Positions 11,637 through 22,738 are shown, numbered from the stretch's first letter. The stretch is 64,000 nucleotides of DNA from Achatina immaculata (GCA_009760885.1 CM019709.1:33537033-33601032); one strand, 5' to 3'. The notes: generated by a model from the sequence alone, not told the origin. Numbers and translations: made by a program.

Positions 11637-11639
11637 TGT
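10608..11639 (+). mobile_element. RTE-X internal-deletion copy with both ends and TSD
   Basis: The element starts with CCCCCGTGTGGTACCCGGG exactly as the copy at 49067 does. It keeps about 145 bp of 5' sequence, then jumps directly to the RT core at [19 protein letters not shown] and continues to the CTTAAGGTTCAG end and a GA/GATA tail. It is flanked by TGCCAGAT at 10600-10607 and 11640-11647. It retains FADD in the catalytic box. The coding frame is broken several times, for example at 11110 and 11455. The region 11648-12190 shows no gene. Confidence 0.9.
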
Positions 11640-12194
11640 TGCCAGATTCCTAAAAAAAAGGCAGTAAAGCGCTCCCAACTGTGATAACCCTACACCCCAA
11701 AGCTGAATGAGTTAACGAGTATCAGGAAGCGTGAAATAACAGACTGACAGGCTTTGAGCTAGTATGTAGATACCAGAAGCCATCCTAAATGTTTAGTTGT
11801 GCGTATAGTAATCCGACGTAACCTACCTTTCCACCCTAGTATAACATGATGTTCACATAACGTCCTATTTCATAGAACTTATCGTGGACGCTATGAAGTG
11901 CATGACTATATTAGTGTAAAATATTCAACCACATCCAGGAACAACGACCAGAGTAAAGTTTTCTTCTTCACCCACACTGGTTTTCAGACTCATCTTTCTA
12001 CCGCATCCCTACATAGTCTTTGCTACTTCCGTCGAAGGTTTCTTTGGAGAAGTACAAGACAGTGGGGATATGTGCTGATCTCCCTACTTAATATTACTGT
12101 AGCTTAAAAATATGAAGGCATTAACCCTTCACATTCCTATGGCAGTATGCAACTATCACGGGGCGTACGTTTAGGCGTTCTTAGATTGGGGAGG

Positions 12195-12575
12195 CGAAGA
12201 CGCTAACCGTTTTGGCAAATCAGCAACCCATATCTGACATCATGCTAGCTTCAGGATTGTTAAACCACAGCTGACAAAGTCTATGTCCCACCTCTCCGTT
12301 GGTAACACCCCCCCCCCACTCCCCACCCCCACCCACCCCTAGTAACAGGCATAGTCTGGCTAATAAGACAGGTGGTCGCCATAATCCCCATAACAGTAGA
12401 GTCTGCTTAAAGAAGTATTGCATATTCCCTGCTTTTTTTTCTAGTTTCACCCGGGGACTGAAAAATCAGCCTCCGGTATCTTGCTCCCAAGCGGACACGA
12501 TGCTGTGCTTCAACATCTCCACTGCATCGACTGCAGAGAACGCCAGCTCGCAGTTTCTAGAAAGACTGAAAAAAG
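12195..12575 (+). repeat. GAA1 interspersed repeat
   Basis: This shares with the copy at 6245 the blocks CTGACATCATGCTAGC, GTAACAGGCATAGTCTGGC, TCTGCTTAAAGAAGTATTGCA, GACACGATGCTGTGC and CACTGCATCGACTGCA. It ends in a decayed A/GAA stretch. A poly-C/CCACCCC run at 12308-12340 interrupts it. Confidence 0.75.
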
Positions 12576-12654
12576 AAGAACGAGATTGGTTTCTAGGGCA
12601 TGTACTTAAGCCCTTGGAATATCTTTATGTATACCGGCGTTAACGATTCATGCT

Positions 12655-13080
12655 TCCAAGAATTTATCCGTTCACAAGAAAATATGTGATAATAATGTCC
12701 GCTCACGTGAAAATCTACGATAAAAATTCCCATTCATGTGAAAACCCATAATTTAATTTCACTTCCCGTGACAACCCATATGAAAAAAAAAATTCAAATT
12801 TACTTTAAAAAAACCTGAAATGAAATTTCACTTCACGTAAAAAGAGGCAATAAAATTCCAGTACCATTTTTAAAAAATCCCGCAATAATATTCCTCTTCA
12901 CGTAAAGACAGGTAATAAATTTCCAGTTCTGTAAAAATCCGTAATAAGATTCCAGTCCATGCAAAAGCGTAATAAAATTCGCCTTCACAAGAAAAAAAAA
13001 TAGACATCATGAAATTTCACTTACATAAAAACCGTAACGAAGATCCAGTGCATACGAAAACGGATTCGTCGCTAGACTTA
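12655..13080. repeat. Degenerate tandem repeat, about 38-45-bp unit
   Basis: Units follow the pattern CACGTAAAAAC..GTAATAAAATTCCAGT and recur about ten times with much divergence. No coding potential was seen. Confidence 0.6.
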
Positions 13081-13175
13081 TAACCTGAAACATGAAACGA
13101 TACTAAAAGATGACTTGTAAGACGGAAATGTGGACCGTTAGATGCGAAGATAAATGAGAGAGAGAGGGGGGGGAG

Positions 13176-13250
<75 letters not shown>
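13176..13250. repeat. (GATA)n microsatellite
   Basis: About eighteen uninterrupted GATA units. Open frames across it on the minus strand (repeated SIYL) are artefacts. Confidence 0.98.
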
Positions 13251-13384
13251 GCAGAGTGAAAGACATACTGACCTTTGTCGTTGCTGTGGGCTGACTATAA
13301 TTCTTAAAGCCATATTTCAAAACACAAGTAATCGATATTCCAATATCTCTAGGTATCGCATTACTGTGCCTTGTCTCCTAACTC

Positions 13385-13500
13385 TCTGGAACTGTGAGCG
13401 GGTGTTCTTTGTAGCCGATGCTGCGAAGGCGTTGAGGAACAGCATCGTGTTGTCTTGGGAGCTGGTTATGACATCTATTTTTTTCAGTCGCTGAGTGTAG
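13385..13500 (-). repeat. GAA1 partial copy
   Basis: The minus strand contains CAGCATCGTG-type blocks that match the 3' third of the GAA1 copies (ACACGATGCTGTTCCTCAACGCC region). Divergence is moderate. Confidence 0.65.
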
Positions 13501-13541
13501 CTGAAAAGCAGATAGTGAGCAGTTCTTCGTGAGACGCAGAC

Positions 13542-13544
<3 letters not shown>

Positions 13545-13588
<44 letters not shown>

Positions 13589-13670
13589 CTTTTGAGTCAG
13601 TACTTTGAAATCATGTGATATTTTGTTCTAGATATTTTTATACTTATATATATATATAAGTATAAAAAAG
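13545..13670. repeat. (TA)n microsatellite and AT palindrome
   Basis: A 42-bp TA run (13545-13586) is followed by a near-perfect palindrome centred near 13652, TTTTATACTTATATA mirrored by its complement. It could extrude as a cruciform; no function is implied. Confidence 0.9.
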
Positions 13671-13696
13671 ATTGTTTCAATATTAAACTGTATATT

Positions 13697-14155
13697 TACT
13701 AGTTTCCAGCCTTGTTTTTGGCTTACTACAGTTTCCAGCCTTGTTTTTGGCTTACTACAGTTTCCAACCTTGTTCTTGGCTTACTACAGTTTCCAGCCTT
13801 ATTTTGGGCTTACTACATTTTCCGGCCTAGTTTTTGACTTACTACAGTTTCAAGCCTAGTTTTTGACTTACTACAGTTTCAAGCCTAGTTTTTTACTTAC
13901 TACAGTTTCCAGCCTTGTCATGGTTTACTACAGTTTCCAGCCTTGTCATAGCTTACTACAGTTTCCAGCCTTGTCATGGTTTACTACAGTTTCCAGCCTT
14001 GTCATGGCTTACTACAGTTTCCAGCCGTGTCATAGCCTACTACAGCTTTCAGCCTTATCATAGCCTACTACAGTTTCCAGCCGTGTCATGGCTTAATACA
14101 GCTTTCAGCCCTATCGTTGCTGATCAGATTTTCTAACCCTGTTTATGCTTACTGC
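13697..14155 (+). repeat. Minisatellite array A, about 29-bp unit
   Basis: About sixteen units of CTTACTACAGTTTCCAGCC plus TTGTTTTTGG or TTGTCATGG variants. The same unit recurs in reverse orientation at 14795-15110. Variants cluster: TTTTTGG types lie to the left and TCATGG types to the right. Confidence 0.95.
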
Positions 14156-14159
14156 TTTC

Positions 14160-14255
14160 TAGCTCCAATCAAGGACTGAAAAAACAGCCGCCATAACCCG
14201 TTGCCAAGCAGATACGATATTGTGCCTCAATACCTTCACACCTTCGGTTGCCAAG
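14160..14255 (+). repeat. GAA1 3'-part fragment
   Basis: GGACTGAAAAAACAGCCGCC and GATACGATATTGTGCCTCAA match the 3' half of GAA1. It lies between the two inverted minisatellite arrays. Confidence 0.7.
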
Positions 14256-14309
14256 GAGATAAGGGAGATAAGACATGTTTACTGTAGAAATAATAATTAT
14301 TTAATGGGG

Positions 14310-14770
14310 GGTATAAGGATATAAAGGCATGTATTTTTAATACACAACTTATGCCTGTGAGACCTGGACACTTAACACAACATCTGAGAAACATATAAAT
14401 GCCTTTGAATGTAAATGGTACAGAAGAGTTCCTCAAATGTCATGGACATAGAAAAGAACAAATATAACCATACTACAAGAAGTTAATATTGAAGAAGGCT
14501 GGATAGTAAAGTGGATTAAACAGAGAAAACTTCAAAATATTGGACACATTAAACGTCATGATCATTTAGAGAAGACAGTCTTTGAAGTGTACATAATGGG
14601 AAAAAGAAAGAGAGGAAGATCAAGGCGAAGATTGGTGCAAGACATCGTTGATAATCTGCAAATGGATGCATCAGCAGCAGGCCATCTTGCTTACAACTGA
14701 GAGGCCTACAGGAAAGCTTTTAGGGAGGCAAAGTTCCGCAAGGAACATGCAAATGACTGACTGACTGATT
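14310..14770 (+). mobile_element. RTE-A LINE, 5'-truncated 3' end
   Basis: Translation in broken frames gives CETWTLNT, then [30 protein letters not shown] and GKRKRGRSRRR. It ends at GCAAATGACTGACTGACTGA, the family's ACTG-repeat tail. It lies inside the loop between the inverted minisatellite arrays. Confidence 0.9.
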
Positions 14771-14794
14771 AGAAAAGCGTTATGTAAACAACGG

Positions 14795-15110
14795 TAGGAA
14801 CTGTAGTAAGTAAAAAACTAGACTGGAAACTGTAGTAAGCCAAAAACTAGACTGGAAACTGCAGTAAGCCAAAAACTAGACTGGAAACTGTAGTAAGCCA
14901 AAAACTAGACTGGAAACTGCAGTAAGCCAAAATCTAGACTGGAAACTGCAGTAAGCCAAAAACTAGACTGGAAACTGTAGTAAGCCAAAAACTAAACTGA
15001 AAACTGTAGTAAGCCAAAAACTAGACTGGAAACTGTAGTAAGCCAAAAACTAGACTGGAAACTGTAGTAAGCCAAAAACTAGACTGGAAAGTACAGTAAG
15101 CCAAAAACGG
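14795..15110 (-). repeat. Minisatellite array B, inverted copy of array A
   Basis: About ten units of AAACTAGACTGGAAACTGTAGTAAGCC. This is the reverse complement of the array A unit with a consistent variant (CTAGTTTTT in place of TTGTTTTT). It is more homogeneous than array A. Confidence 0.95.
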
Positions 15111-15269
15111 TAGGAACAATAGGGACTTCACCGCTTGCTATAATTTCGGAAACCAGGAAAGAGAAAAAGAGAATGTGTGTGTGTATGTGAGAGAGAGAAA
15201 GAGAAGAGAGAGAGAGAGAATGAGAGAGATCTTTTTCTCGTTTTTTTTTCTCTTCAGTTACACCTCAGA

Positions 15270-15430
15270 CTTCATCATCATCATCATCATTTCACTCCCT
15301 TGAGAGCATATGCCACGAATAAAGGCTCCCCAGTCGAACCTGTTTGTTTAATTAAGCTCAGCTTCCTTCCACGTGTATCCCTTGTCTCTGAACACTGTCA
15401 TGATTTCCTTTATCCAGGTAGTTTTATGTC
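15270..15430 (-). mobile_element. LINE 3'-end fragment with GAT-rich tail
   Basis: The minus strand matches the plus strand at 44095-44245: a coding trace with an acidic/basic tail, then CTCAAGGGAGTGAA and a (GAT)n tail, seen here as TCATCATCATC. Both are 5'-truncated ends of one uncharacterised LINE. A GA-rich microsatellite lies beside it at 15180-15230. Confidence 0.55.
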
Positions 15431-15779
15431 TTCCTCGATTTCTATTTCCTTGAAGATTCTACGTCAGTGTCTGCCTTGTTATGCTGGTCTCAGGTTTCCT
15501 CAGTGTGTGATAAATCCATCGCAATCAGACATTACGGTCCAGCATTAATTGCCAAGCAAAGATTTGGCGCAGGAAGGGAAATAATCAAAAAAATTCACAA
15601 ATTTAATCTTTTCATTACAGTTTAACCAATATTAAAATTTCCTCATCAGTTTATGAAAGTATATTAAAGTTGTGTTTTTCTAAACCGTCCATACGTGAAT
15701 GAATTTTAAAACTATCTGAAAAAATGCAAATAACTGAAACTAGTTAAGATCTTTAGTAGGGTTTATATTTGATTCTGCA

Positions 15780-15914
15780 CACGCTGAATTCTTTCTAGAC
15801 TAAATATTTACGAAGGATTAGAAGAATATTTTGGGCAAGAGCAAAAGAAAAGGCGAAGGACAGGCGTTTGTAGAAAACTTTTGTGAAAGTCATGTGTGCC
15901 TTGGACAGTTAAAG

Positions 15915-15949
<35 letters not shown>

Positions 15950-16110
15950 AGAGAGAGGGGAGAGAGGGGGAGGGGGAGGAGAGAGAGAGGGGGAGAGGGG
16001 AGAGAGAGTGAGGGAGAGAGAGAGGAGAGAGAGAGGGAGAGAGGGAGGGAGAGAGAGAGGGAGAGAGAGGGAGGAGAAAGAGGGAGAAAGAGAAAGAGAT
16101 GGTGGTGGGG
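15780..16110 (+). mobile_element. RTE-X fragment with expanded GA-rich tail
   Basis: The segment begins GAATTCTTTCTAGACTAAA, has an internal deletion after ATATTTTGG, and resumes near GCAAGAGC at the last ~90 bp of the element. It ends in a ~190-bp GA/GGGA tract that has expanded from the (GA)n tail. The Arg/Glu/Gly frames across the tract are spurious. Confidence 0.85.
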
Positions 16111-16387
16111 TGGAGGGGGAACAGATAAGTTGTTTATATCTTTGTTCCATGATAAAATAAATGTTTTGTTTTTTTTTGTATCAGCTTTTTAAAATAATGT
16201 ATACAGTGGCACTGTTTTGTTACCAAGGCTATTAAAAAAAAACTGCACCGAGTGTTTTCTGTTTTTACATGTTCACTTGATTTCGATAGAAACATGGCAC
16301 TAAGCATATAATAGTAAAAGCTTGAATCATTGTTCCTCTGCGTGGAAAATGCTGAACATCGCATGAATATTGCCAGAACATGGAGTT

Positions 16388-16677
16388 AGTCAGTCATTTG
16401 CATGTCCCTTGCGGAACTTTGCCTCCTTAACAGCACTCCTGTAGGCCTCTCTGTCGTGAACAAGATGCCCTGCTGCTGATGCGTCCATTCGCAGATTATC
16501 AACGATGTCCTGCAGCCATCTTCAATTTGGTCTTCATCTCTTTCTTTTTTCCTATTATGTACCCTTCCAGGACTGTCTTTTCTAAATTATTATGACTTTT
16601 AATGTGTCCAAAATATTTAAGTTTTCTCTTTTTAATCTTCCTTACTAGCCAGCCTTCTTCAATATTAAGTCCTTGTA
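16388..16677 (-). mobile_element. RTE-A LINE 3' end
   Basis: Standard family end: CAGTCATTTGCATGTCCCTTG through the RKRK-MAARHR and LKYFGH-type tail, 5'-truncated where the mariner begins. The mariner copy starts right after a TA at 16676-16677, so it probably inserted into this LINE. Confidence 0.85.
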
Positions 16678-17670
16678 GAGGTTGTTTTTAAAGTCTCACT
16701 ACACTTTATATGTAAAAATGAAGAAAATGACGTCATATAAAAATGTGCTGCACAGTCAATCGTGAAAAAAAAATGCAGTGAACGGTTGCCATCTGCTGGA
16801 GTAATTTTTTTCACCCAAAACAGAATGGTGTTATCAACAGAAGAAAGAATTTTTTTGGTTGAACAAGTGTTTCGAAATGGCGGTCGATACACACGGATGG
16901 TTGTTGAAAGATTTATAGCAAAATTTCCTGATAAACAACCTCCTCATCGCACTACGGTTAGAAATTTGTTGAATAAGTTTCGTGATAAGGGTACTGTGGA
17001 AGATGCTCCGCGATCTGGTAGGCCTGCTGTGTCTGAATAAAAATGTCTAGATATCCAAGACAGAATCATGAAAAGTCCATGCAAGTCCTTAAGGAAAATG
17101 TCGCAAGAAGTGAACGTATCACTGAGCACAGTACACACAAATTCTTAAACATCGGTTAAATTTTCATCCATACAAGATTTCTGTTGTGTCTGAAATAAAA
17201 GAGTGTGACAATCAATCCAGAGTCAGCTACTCCACGTGGTTTCAAGCATTTTTAGCTGAAGAAGACGAGCCAGTTCTCGATTTAACATTCTTCTCTGATG
17301 AGGCATGGTTTCATCTATCTGGATACGTTAATAGCTAAAATAATCGTATTTGCAGCAGTGTTAATCTCAGTGCATTTCATGAAGCGCCGCTACACGAAGG
17401 AAAAAGACGATTTGGGATTTTTTGGACTAATAGGATTAGAAAAATTATTCGTTATTATGAAAATGTTGAATCAGTTTCTGTGTTTTCATATGTTTTCTGT
17501 GTTGTCATTATTATTATTATTTTGGTTGTTGTAACAGACGCACAAAGCATGTTACGGAAAATCGAGAGGCATTTCTTCCGCAGGGAGTTGATCCAGCTTC
17601 TAGAAGTCTCTGGGTTATTCAGTTTGACGTGGACCTACTGCCCCAGGTCATGCGGGAGACCGTGAGGCAG
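16678..17670 (+). pseudogene. Mariner-like transposase pseudogene (IS630/Tc1/mariner)
   Basis: From ATG at 16825 the first ~70 residues form the DUF4817-type helix-turn-helix DNA-binding domain (STEERIFLVEQVFRNGG, then PPHRTTVRNLLNKFRDKG and a DAPRSGRP linker). The frame then stops at 17038. Further on, a shifted frame gives LTFFSDEAWFHLSGYVNS, the second catalytic Asp region with its usual DEAWFHLSG context, and later VIQFDVDLLPQVMRE. Multiple stops, frameshifts and a missing middle make it dead. A candidate 5' terminal sequence follows TA at 16676. The 3' inverted repeat was not found. Confidence 0.85.
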
Positions 17671-18083
17671 TGAGAATGCGGACAAGCTGACAACCACGTC
17701 ATTAGGTCAGGGTACCCTAAAAAAAAAAACAACAAAAATGACGAAAGATAAGATTGCAACAGCCACCTTGGACAGGCTGCGAATGGAGGACGACATCGGA
17801 CTGAATGAAAACAATCACACCAAGAGATGATCGAGTGCGGGGGGGGGGTGTCGGTGGGGGTGGATGTTTTTCCGAAGGCGTTACCCACAAGGCAGTGTGC
17901 GAATGGCTCCATCAACAGGCGCACGCTTCAGTGGGTGTTGGAACGGAAGGCGGAACACGCATGGGAATGTACAGAGTGCAGGGTTGCCAGTCTCTGATTA
18001 TAGATCACAGAATGGTGTGTTTTCGTGAACATGTGTGTCTACAAACACAAATACACACTTCCGTACTACACACATGTACACAT

Positions 18084-18113
18084 CTCTCTCTCTCTCTCTG
18101 AACCTTAAGTGCC
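18084..18113 (-). mobile_element. 30-bp RTE-X insertion stub with 15-bp TSD
   Basis: Only the last ~15 bp of RTE-X (GCACTTAAGGTTCAG-like) plus a (GA)n tail are present, inverted. They are flanked by perfect CACACATGTACACAT at 18069-18083 and 18114-18128. This is an extreme 5' truncation captured with its target duplication. Confidence 0.85.
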
Positions 18114-18128
18114 CACACATGTACACAT

Positions 18129-18255
18129 ATAGATAGACAAACAGACAGACAGGTAGGTAGGTAAGTAGTTAAGATGGATGGATGGATGGGTAGGTAGGTA
18201 GGTAAGCAGGTAGGCAGGTAGGTAGGTAGGCAGGCGGGCAGATAGATAGATAGAT

Positions 18256-18350
<95 letters not shown>
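18129..18350. repeat. Compound tetranucleotide microsatellite (GACA/GGTA/GATG/GATA)
   Basis: Runs of GACA, GGTA, GATG and a long GATA tract of about 28 units. It follows the RTE-X stub directly. Confidence 0.95.
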
Positions 18351-18351
<1 letters not shown>

Positions 18352-18834
18352 GGGTTTAGCCATACAGAACTGGTTGAGAAGCATTGTTTAAAGAAGACGT
18401 CATTCTCCAAGGAGTCTCCGATATTGTGTGTACTTCATGAGGTCGGTTGAAAGTCGCACGCTACATAGTTCAGATCTCCGCTTACAAATTGGAACAAACC
18501 CGTCAGTCTTTTCCCTGTTTCGTCATTCAACTTTTAAAAATCTTTCCACTATTGTGCTTAATCCTTTTTTTTTTTCTAAGCAAAGGTGCTCCTGTTTTGT
18601 TTTGTTTTGTTTTCCTTCATCTCCTTCATCTTAACTATTTTCAAGCAGCCTTTCTTTTTTTTCCATTCATTCATTCATTCATTCAATCATTCATTCATTC
18701 TTTTTTTTCTTTCTTTCTTGAGAGCTCTGAAGGCAGAACATCTCCGCGAATAACTTATACTTTTCGTCATAACTGACGTTTCTCAATCTCAGCCTTTTTA
18801 AAAATCATGTTCCACCTCAACGCTTCAAAGATTT

Positions 18835-19028
18835 TGATGCCCTGCTGCTGATGCATCCATCTGCAGATTATCAACGATGTCTTGCAGCCATCTTCGCCCT
18901 GGTCTTCCTCTCTTTCTTTTTTCCATTATGTATCCTTCCAAGACGGTCTTCTCTAAATTCTCGCGACGTTTAATGTGTCCAAAATATTTCAGTTTTCCCT
19001 GTTTAATCCTCTTTACCAGCCAGCCTAG
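18835..19028 (-). mobile_element. RTE-A LINE fragment lacking its extreme 3' end
   Basis: Contains the [12 protein letters not shown] and [13 protein letters not shown] coding trace on the minus strand. The terminal ~70 bp of the family is missing at the left, and the copy is truncated on the right near AGCCAGCCTA. Confidence 0.8.
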
Positions 19029-19289
19029 AAGGCTGGAATATTACATTCACATGATTTGGAATTCATCTGTTGAACATGAAGGACATGAGTTTCTGACAAA
19101 TGGTGAAAGGGGTTTTGTCTAGTCTCCTTCCTCATGTACCTTTCGGCATTGACGGGACAATAAGACATCTTGATAGGCCCCCTCAAATGATGAGATATTT
19201 TAGATTTCTGTAATTTTTTCCCCTTCCATCTCCTGGGTGGGGGGGGGGGGGGGGCGGGAGGGCTCTTCTTTTGTTACCTACAAATCTTA

Positions 19290-19640
19290 CTGTGAATATT
19301 TTCTGTGATGTACTGTCTGTTAGTAACCGTGTAACATGGCCAAACCACGTGACTTGCTGTTTTCGGATATAGTGCAGTACCGGCTTTAATTGATGAAGGC
19401 AGCCAAAAAAGGTGTTTGGCTGCCTTCTGCGGCATTTCTTATTTGTTCGCTTGTTGTCACGTTTAGCATTCTCCTTAAACGTTTCGTTTCTGTCATGATG
19501 ATTGTTCTTTTGTTTTTTTCTTTTTGTGTTTTCTTTTGTTTTTTTTAAAGCTGTTAGTGTCCATGTTTGACATTGATAGCATATAACTGTGTACAAAGGG
19601 TGCACGAGGCAAGCCACTGTTCTCAACATTTCATTCACTG
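19290..19640 (-). mobile_element. Decayed LINE RT C-terminal fragment
   Basis: The minus strand gives MLRTVACLVHPLYTVICYQC-QTWTLTALK, then LHYIRKQQVTWFGHVTRL and SQKIFTV. The QTWTL and WFGHV motifs resemble the thumb-side tail of RTE-like RTs. A Lys/Asn-rich, low-complexity stretch interrupts it. Confidence 0.45.
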
Positions 19641-19729
19641 TTTTCCATTGAGCAGCATGTACTGTTTTTTGAGGCCTCTTAAGACTGTATGCAAGAACGC
19701 ATGAATATTCCTCTTTTGTATTTTGTGTT

Positions 19730-19984
19730 TACTGAGGAAAGACGCTGGCGATGGTTGGGACATGTGCTCCGAATGACTGACAACTCACTACCAAAAAATA
19801 GCACTAAGATGGACACCACAGGGGAGCAGAAGTAAGGGTAGACCAAAAGAGACATGGAGAACAACAACAGAGAGGATGTTGAGCAACAGAGGGCTCACCT
19901 GGGCAAGAGCAGAAAAAAAAAGGCAAAGGACAGGGATTTGTGGAAAACCTTTGCGGAAGTCCCATGTGCCCTGGGCACTTAAGG

Positions 19985-20030
<46 letters not shown>
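19730..20030 (+). mobile_element. RTE-X LINE, 5'-truncated 3' end with TSD
   Basis: Covers [18 protein letters not shown] to the CTTAAGGTTCAG end and a ~45-bp (GA)n tail. It is flanked by GTATTTTGTGTT (19718-19729) and GTATTTTATGTT (20031-20042), 11 of 12 identical. Confidence 0.9.
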
Positions 20031-20036
<6 letters not shown>

Positions 20037-20577
20037 TATGTTAGTCCACTTGAGTACTGGGGTGGCTGTGGTGGGGCAGACATTATATGGGCTCAGCTTC
20101 TGAAAACGTGTTTCAAGTTACAACTGTCAGGACTGTAGTATCTCGGTCTAACGTCCTGGTCTTTGCAGTTTCAGTTACCAACATCGCAAACGTTTTGTGT
20201 ACGGGGGCACGGGGTTAGCCGCCATCATCATCATCATCATCATCATTGTCGTCGTCGTCAGAATTTTTTTTCGCTGTATATGTGAATATGCGTGAGGTGA
20301 CTATATCCTTCAACCGTACTTTCTTCCCTTCCCCCACCCCTCTCCCCCCTCCCATTTCTTCACATAAATACTTCTACACTGCTCTTTGTCCATCTATGCC
20401 AAGATGCCCCCCACCCCCACCCCCGGCCCCGTCATCAGTTCTATGGAGTGTCAGATCGACCCCATGGGGTCAGTCCCTACCGCCATACTATCCAATAACT
20501 GGAAACTGGTTAAGAGTACAAGAAACAGGGCCTATCGGACCCCTTCTACAATCCAGCTTAAGGTGCAACCCCAGCTC

Positions 20578-20623
<46 letters not shown>

Positions 20624-21164
20624 CCCCTCGTCAGACACGCCCTTCATGGTCAGGTGTCACAGTTAACCGAGTTTGTTTTTACGGCCTCTATTTCAAAGGT
20701 GCCCTCAGCCTGGGTTATATAAAACATGGAAGCAACAGAGACATAGTTAACCAGGACCCTCGTGGATAGCAAGGGTACTTTAAGAGTTTGACGCACTAGG
20801 AAGAGATCCATTTCAGGGCTTGCCAAAGTAACGTGCAACAGGGGACAAACGATATTATGCATTCGACCCATTTTAAGGAGAAATGGGAAGAGAATGAACG
20901 AAATCTTTAACTCCCATATGCCTATGAGACTTAACAAGTTAAAACTTCAGTTGAATCTCTTTTAAATTGATTTTTTTTTTTTACAAAATTAGATTTAAAA
21001 ATTATTTTATTTATCTAGTTTTGTTCCATAGCTTGGAGTTCATAATTTTAAAATACAGTGAATGTAAAAATAAGCCTTACATCAGTTCTTGGTAAAACAT
21101 AAGGCCCGTGATGAGCGATAGCAAGAAATGTTTGTGTGTTATAGGTGTTGTTTGACAGTATTGT

Positions 21165-21510
21165 ACTTGTACTTGACGGAACTCCCTGTAACTGCGAGCT
21201 GTTGTTCTTTGTAACCGGTGCTGTAGAGATGTCGATGCACAGCATCGTATCGGCGTGGGAGAGGGTTATAGCGGCTATTTTTTTCAGTCCCCGAGTACAG
21301 CTAAAGAGCAGGGGGGTGTGCAATGCTTCTTTAGCAGACTCCACCACCATGGGGACTATGGCGATCCCTGCCCCGTTAGCCAGGCTATGCCTGTTACTGG
21401 GGGTATCAGGTAGAAGTGGGACAGGGTCTAGGTCAGCTATGGTGTATGGGTCGCTAACCCTGACGCTAGCATATCAGCTATGGGTCGCTGTTAAGCGGCT
21501 GACAGAAGCG
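21165..21510 (-). repeat. GAA1 interspersed repeat
   Basis: The minus strand carries the complete unit: CATAGCTGATATGCTAGCG, the GACCTAGACCCTGTCCCAC block, GGTGGTGGAGTCTGCTAAAG and CGATACGATGCTGTGCAT. It has no GAA tail. From 20040 to 21164 only small (ATC)n (20222-20248) and (CT)n (20577-20620) runs were seen. Confidence 0.8.
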
Positions 21511-22194
21511 TGTGACTGGAATGAGTGTGAAAAAATGTCTCTTATATCATCTGTTTTGAGCACCATGAAAACAGTACTGGTGTACAGAGATCTATCCATG
21601 AAAAACAGAAATGATATTTATAAAGTCATATAAATATCATGGACTGCTGTACAAATTAGTTTTTTTTTTTTTGGACAAATCTGTATTGTTTCATTACAGA
21701 CAAGCAAAAAATAGTTTGGACAAGTCTTCTGATTTCTCAGTGTCCACATCTGCTGATCAGTGGTGCTGACTGCTGCTGCTGGCCAAGTCAGACATCCTGC
21801 AGTTCTGGGGGAAGTGTTTTTTTTTTGGGAGGGGGGTGGAGTTTCAAAGTGCTGCTTGAAAGTTTTTGGGTCGGCCATCTGTGCCTTGCCAGAATGGGCA
21901 CATGTGAGTCAAGACTTTAGTTGCAGTTTTCTTTTGTTCCCTGGAAAGTTGTTGAGTTTTCCTTCATTCTTGCAGCTTTTTTTTTTTTTTTGTGGCTGTC
22001 TTCTGTGCGTACTGAATGTTCTGCTCACCTCGCGACATTGTCTCTGTTTGTCAGAAAGAAACTCTTATCTTGCGATAGATGAACTACCCCCACAATGTTG
22101 GTCGTTGTTTACCGTTGTCTCCTCCTACTTCTGTACAGATTAAAGTCTGGACTCCAAGAAGACAGTCGGAGAAAAGGATAAACGAAGCATAAAT

Positions 22195-22525
22195 GTAGGT
22201 CATGTACCATGGAAGATGGAAGGAACAGATGTAAAAGTACTGGAACAGCAACATGTGGAATGTGAACTTCTCTGAGAAATAAGGATCAATAGAACGAAAT
22301 ACTTTGTCCACATCAAAAGACATAATAAGACATTGAATGGCATGCTAGAAGGAAAGGTGGAAGGGAAAAGAGAGAGAGAGAGGCAGAGAGAGAGAGAGAG
22401 AGAGATGTAGATGGAGGATAACATAAGAGAGTGGATGTGATACGGCTTGGCTGATTGAATCATTAAGTTGAGGAAGCGAAGAAATTGGAGACTCATTACT
22501 GCCAACCTTCCTACCGAAGAGGTCA
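22195..22525 (+). mobile_element. LINE 3' end, source of the adjacent GAT microsatellite
   Basis: Translation gives RTKYFVHIKRHNKTLNGML-EGKVEGK, then MEDNIREWM, RKRRNWRLITANLPTEEV: the usual HI-RH...EGK-GR...D-I-EW...R-WR RT tail. A GA run interrupts it at 22370-22405. It runs straight into the trinucleotide tract at 22526. Confidence 0.7.
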
Positions 22526-22738
22526 CATGATTATCATGATGATGATGATGATGACGACGACAAAGATGATGATGATGATGATGACGACAAAGATGATGAT
22601 GATGATGATGATGACGACGACGACAACAAAGATGATAATGATGATGAAGATGACGACGACGATGATGATGACAACAACGACGACAATGATGATGATGATG
22701 AATACGACGACGATGATGATGATGATGATGATGACGAT
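22526..22738. repeat. (GAT/GAC)n trinucleotide tract
   Basis: About 210 bp of GATGATGAC permutations. It begins exactly at the 3' end of a LINE fragment, so it most likely grew from the element's tail. Confidence 0.95.

Noticed and set aside
15831..16192. Long Arg/Glu/Gly open frames
   Set aside because: They cross a GA/GGGA tract grown from an RTE-X tail; composition alone keeps the frames open.
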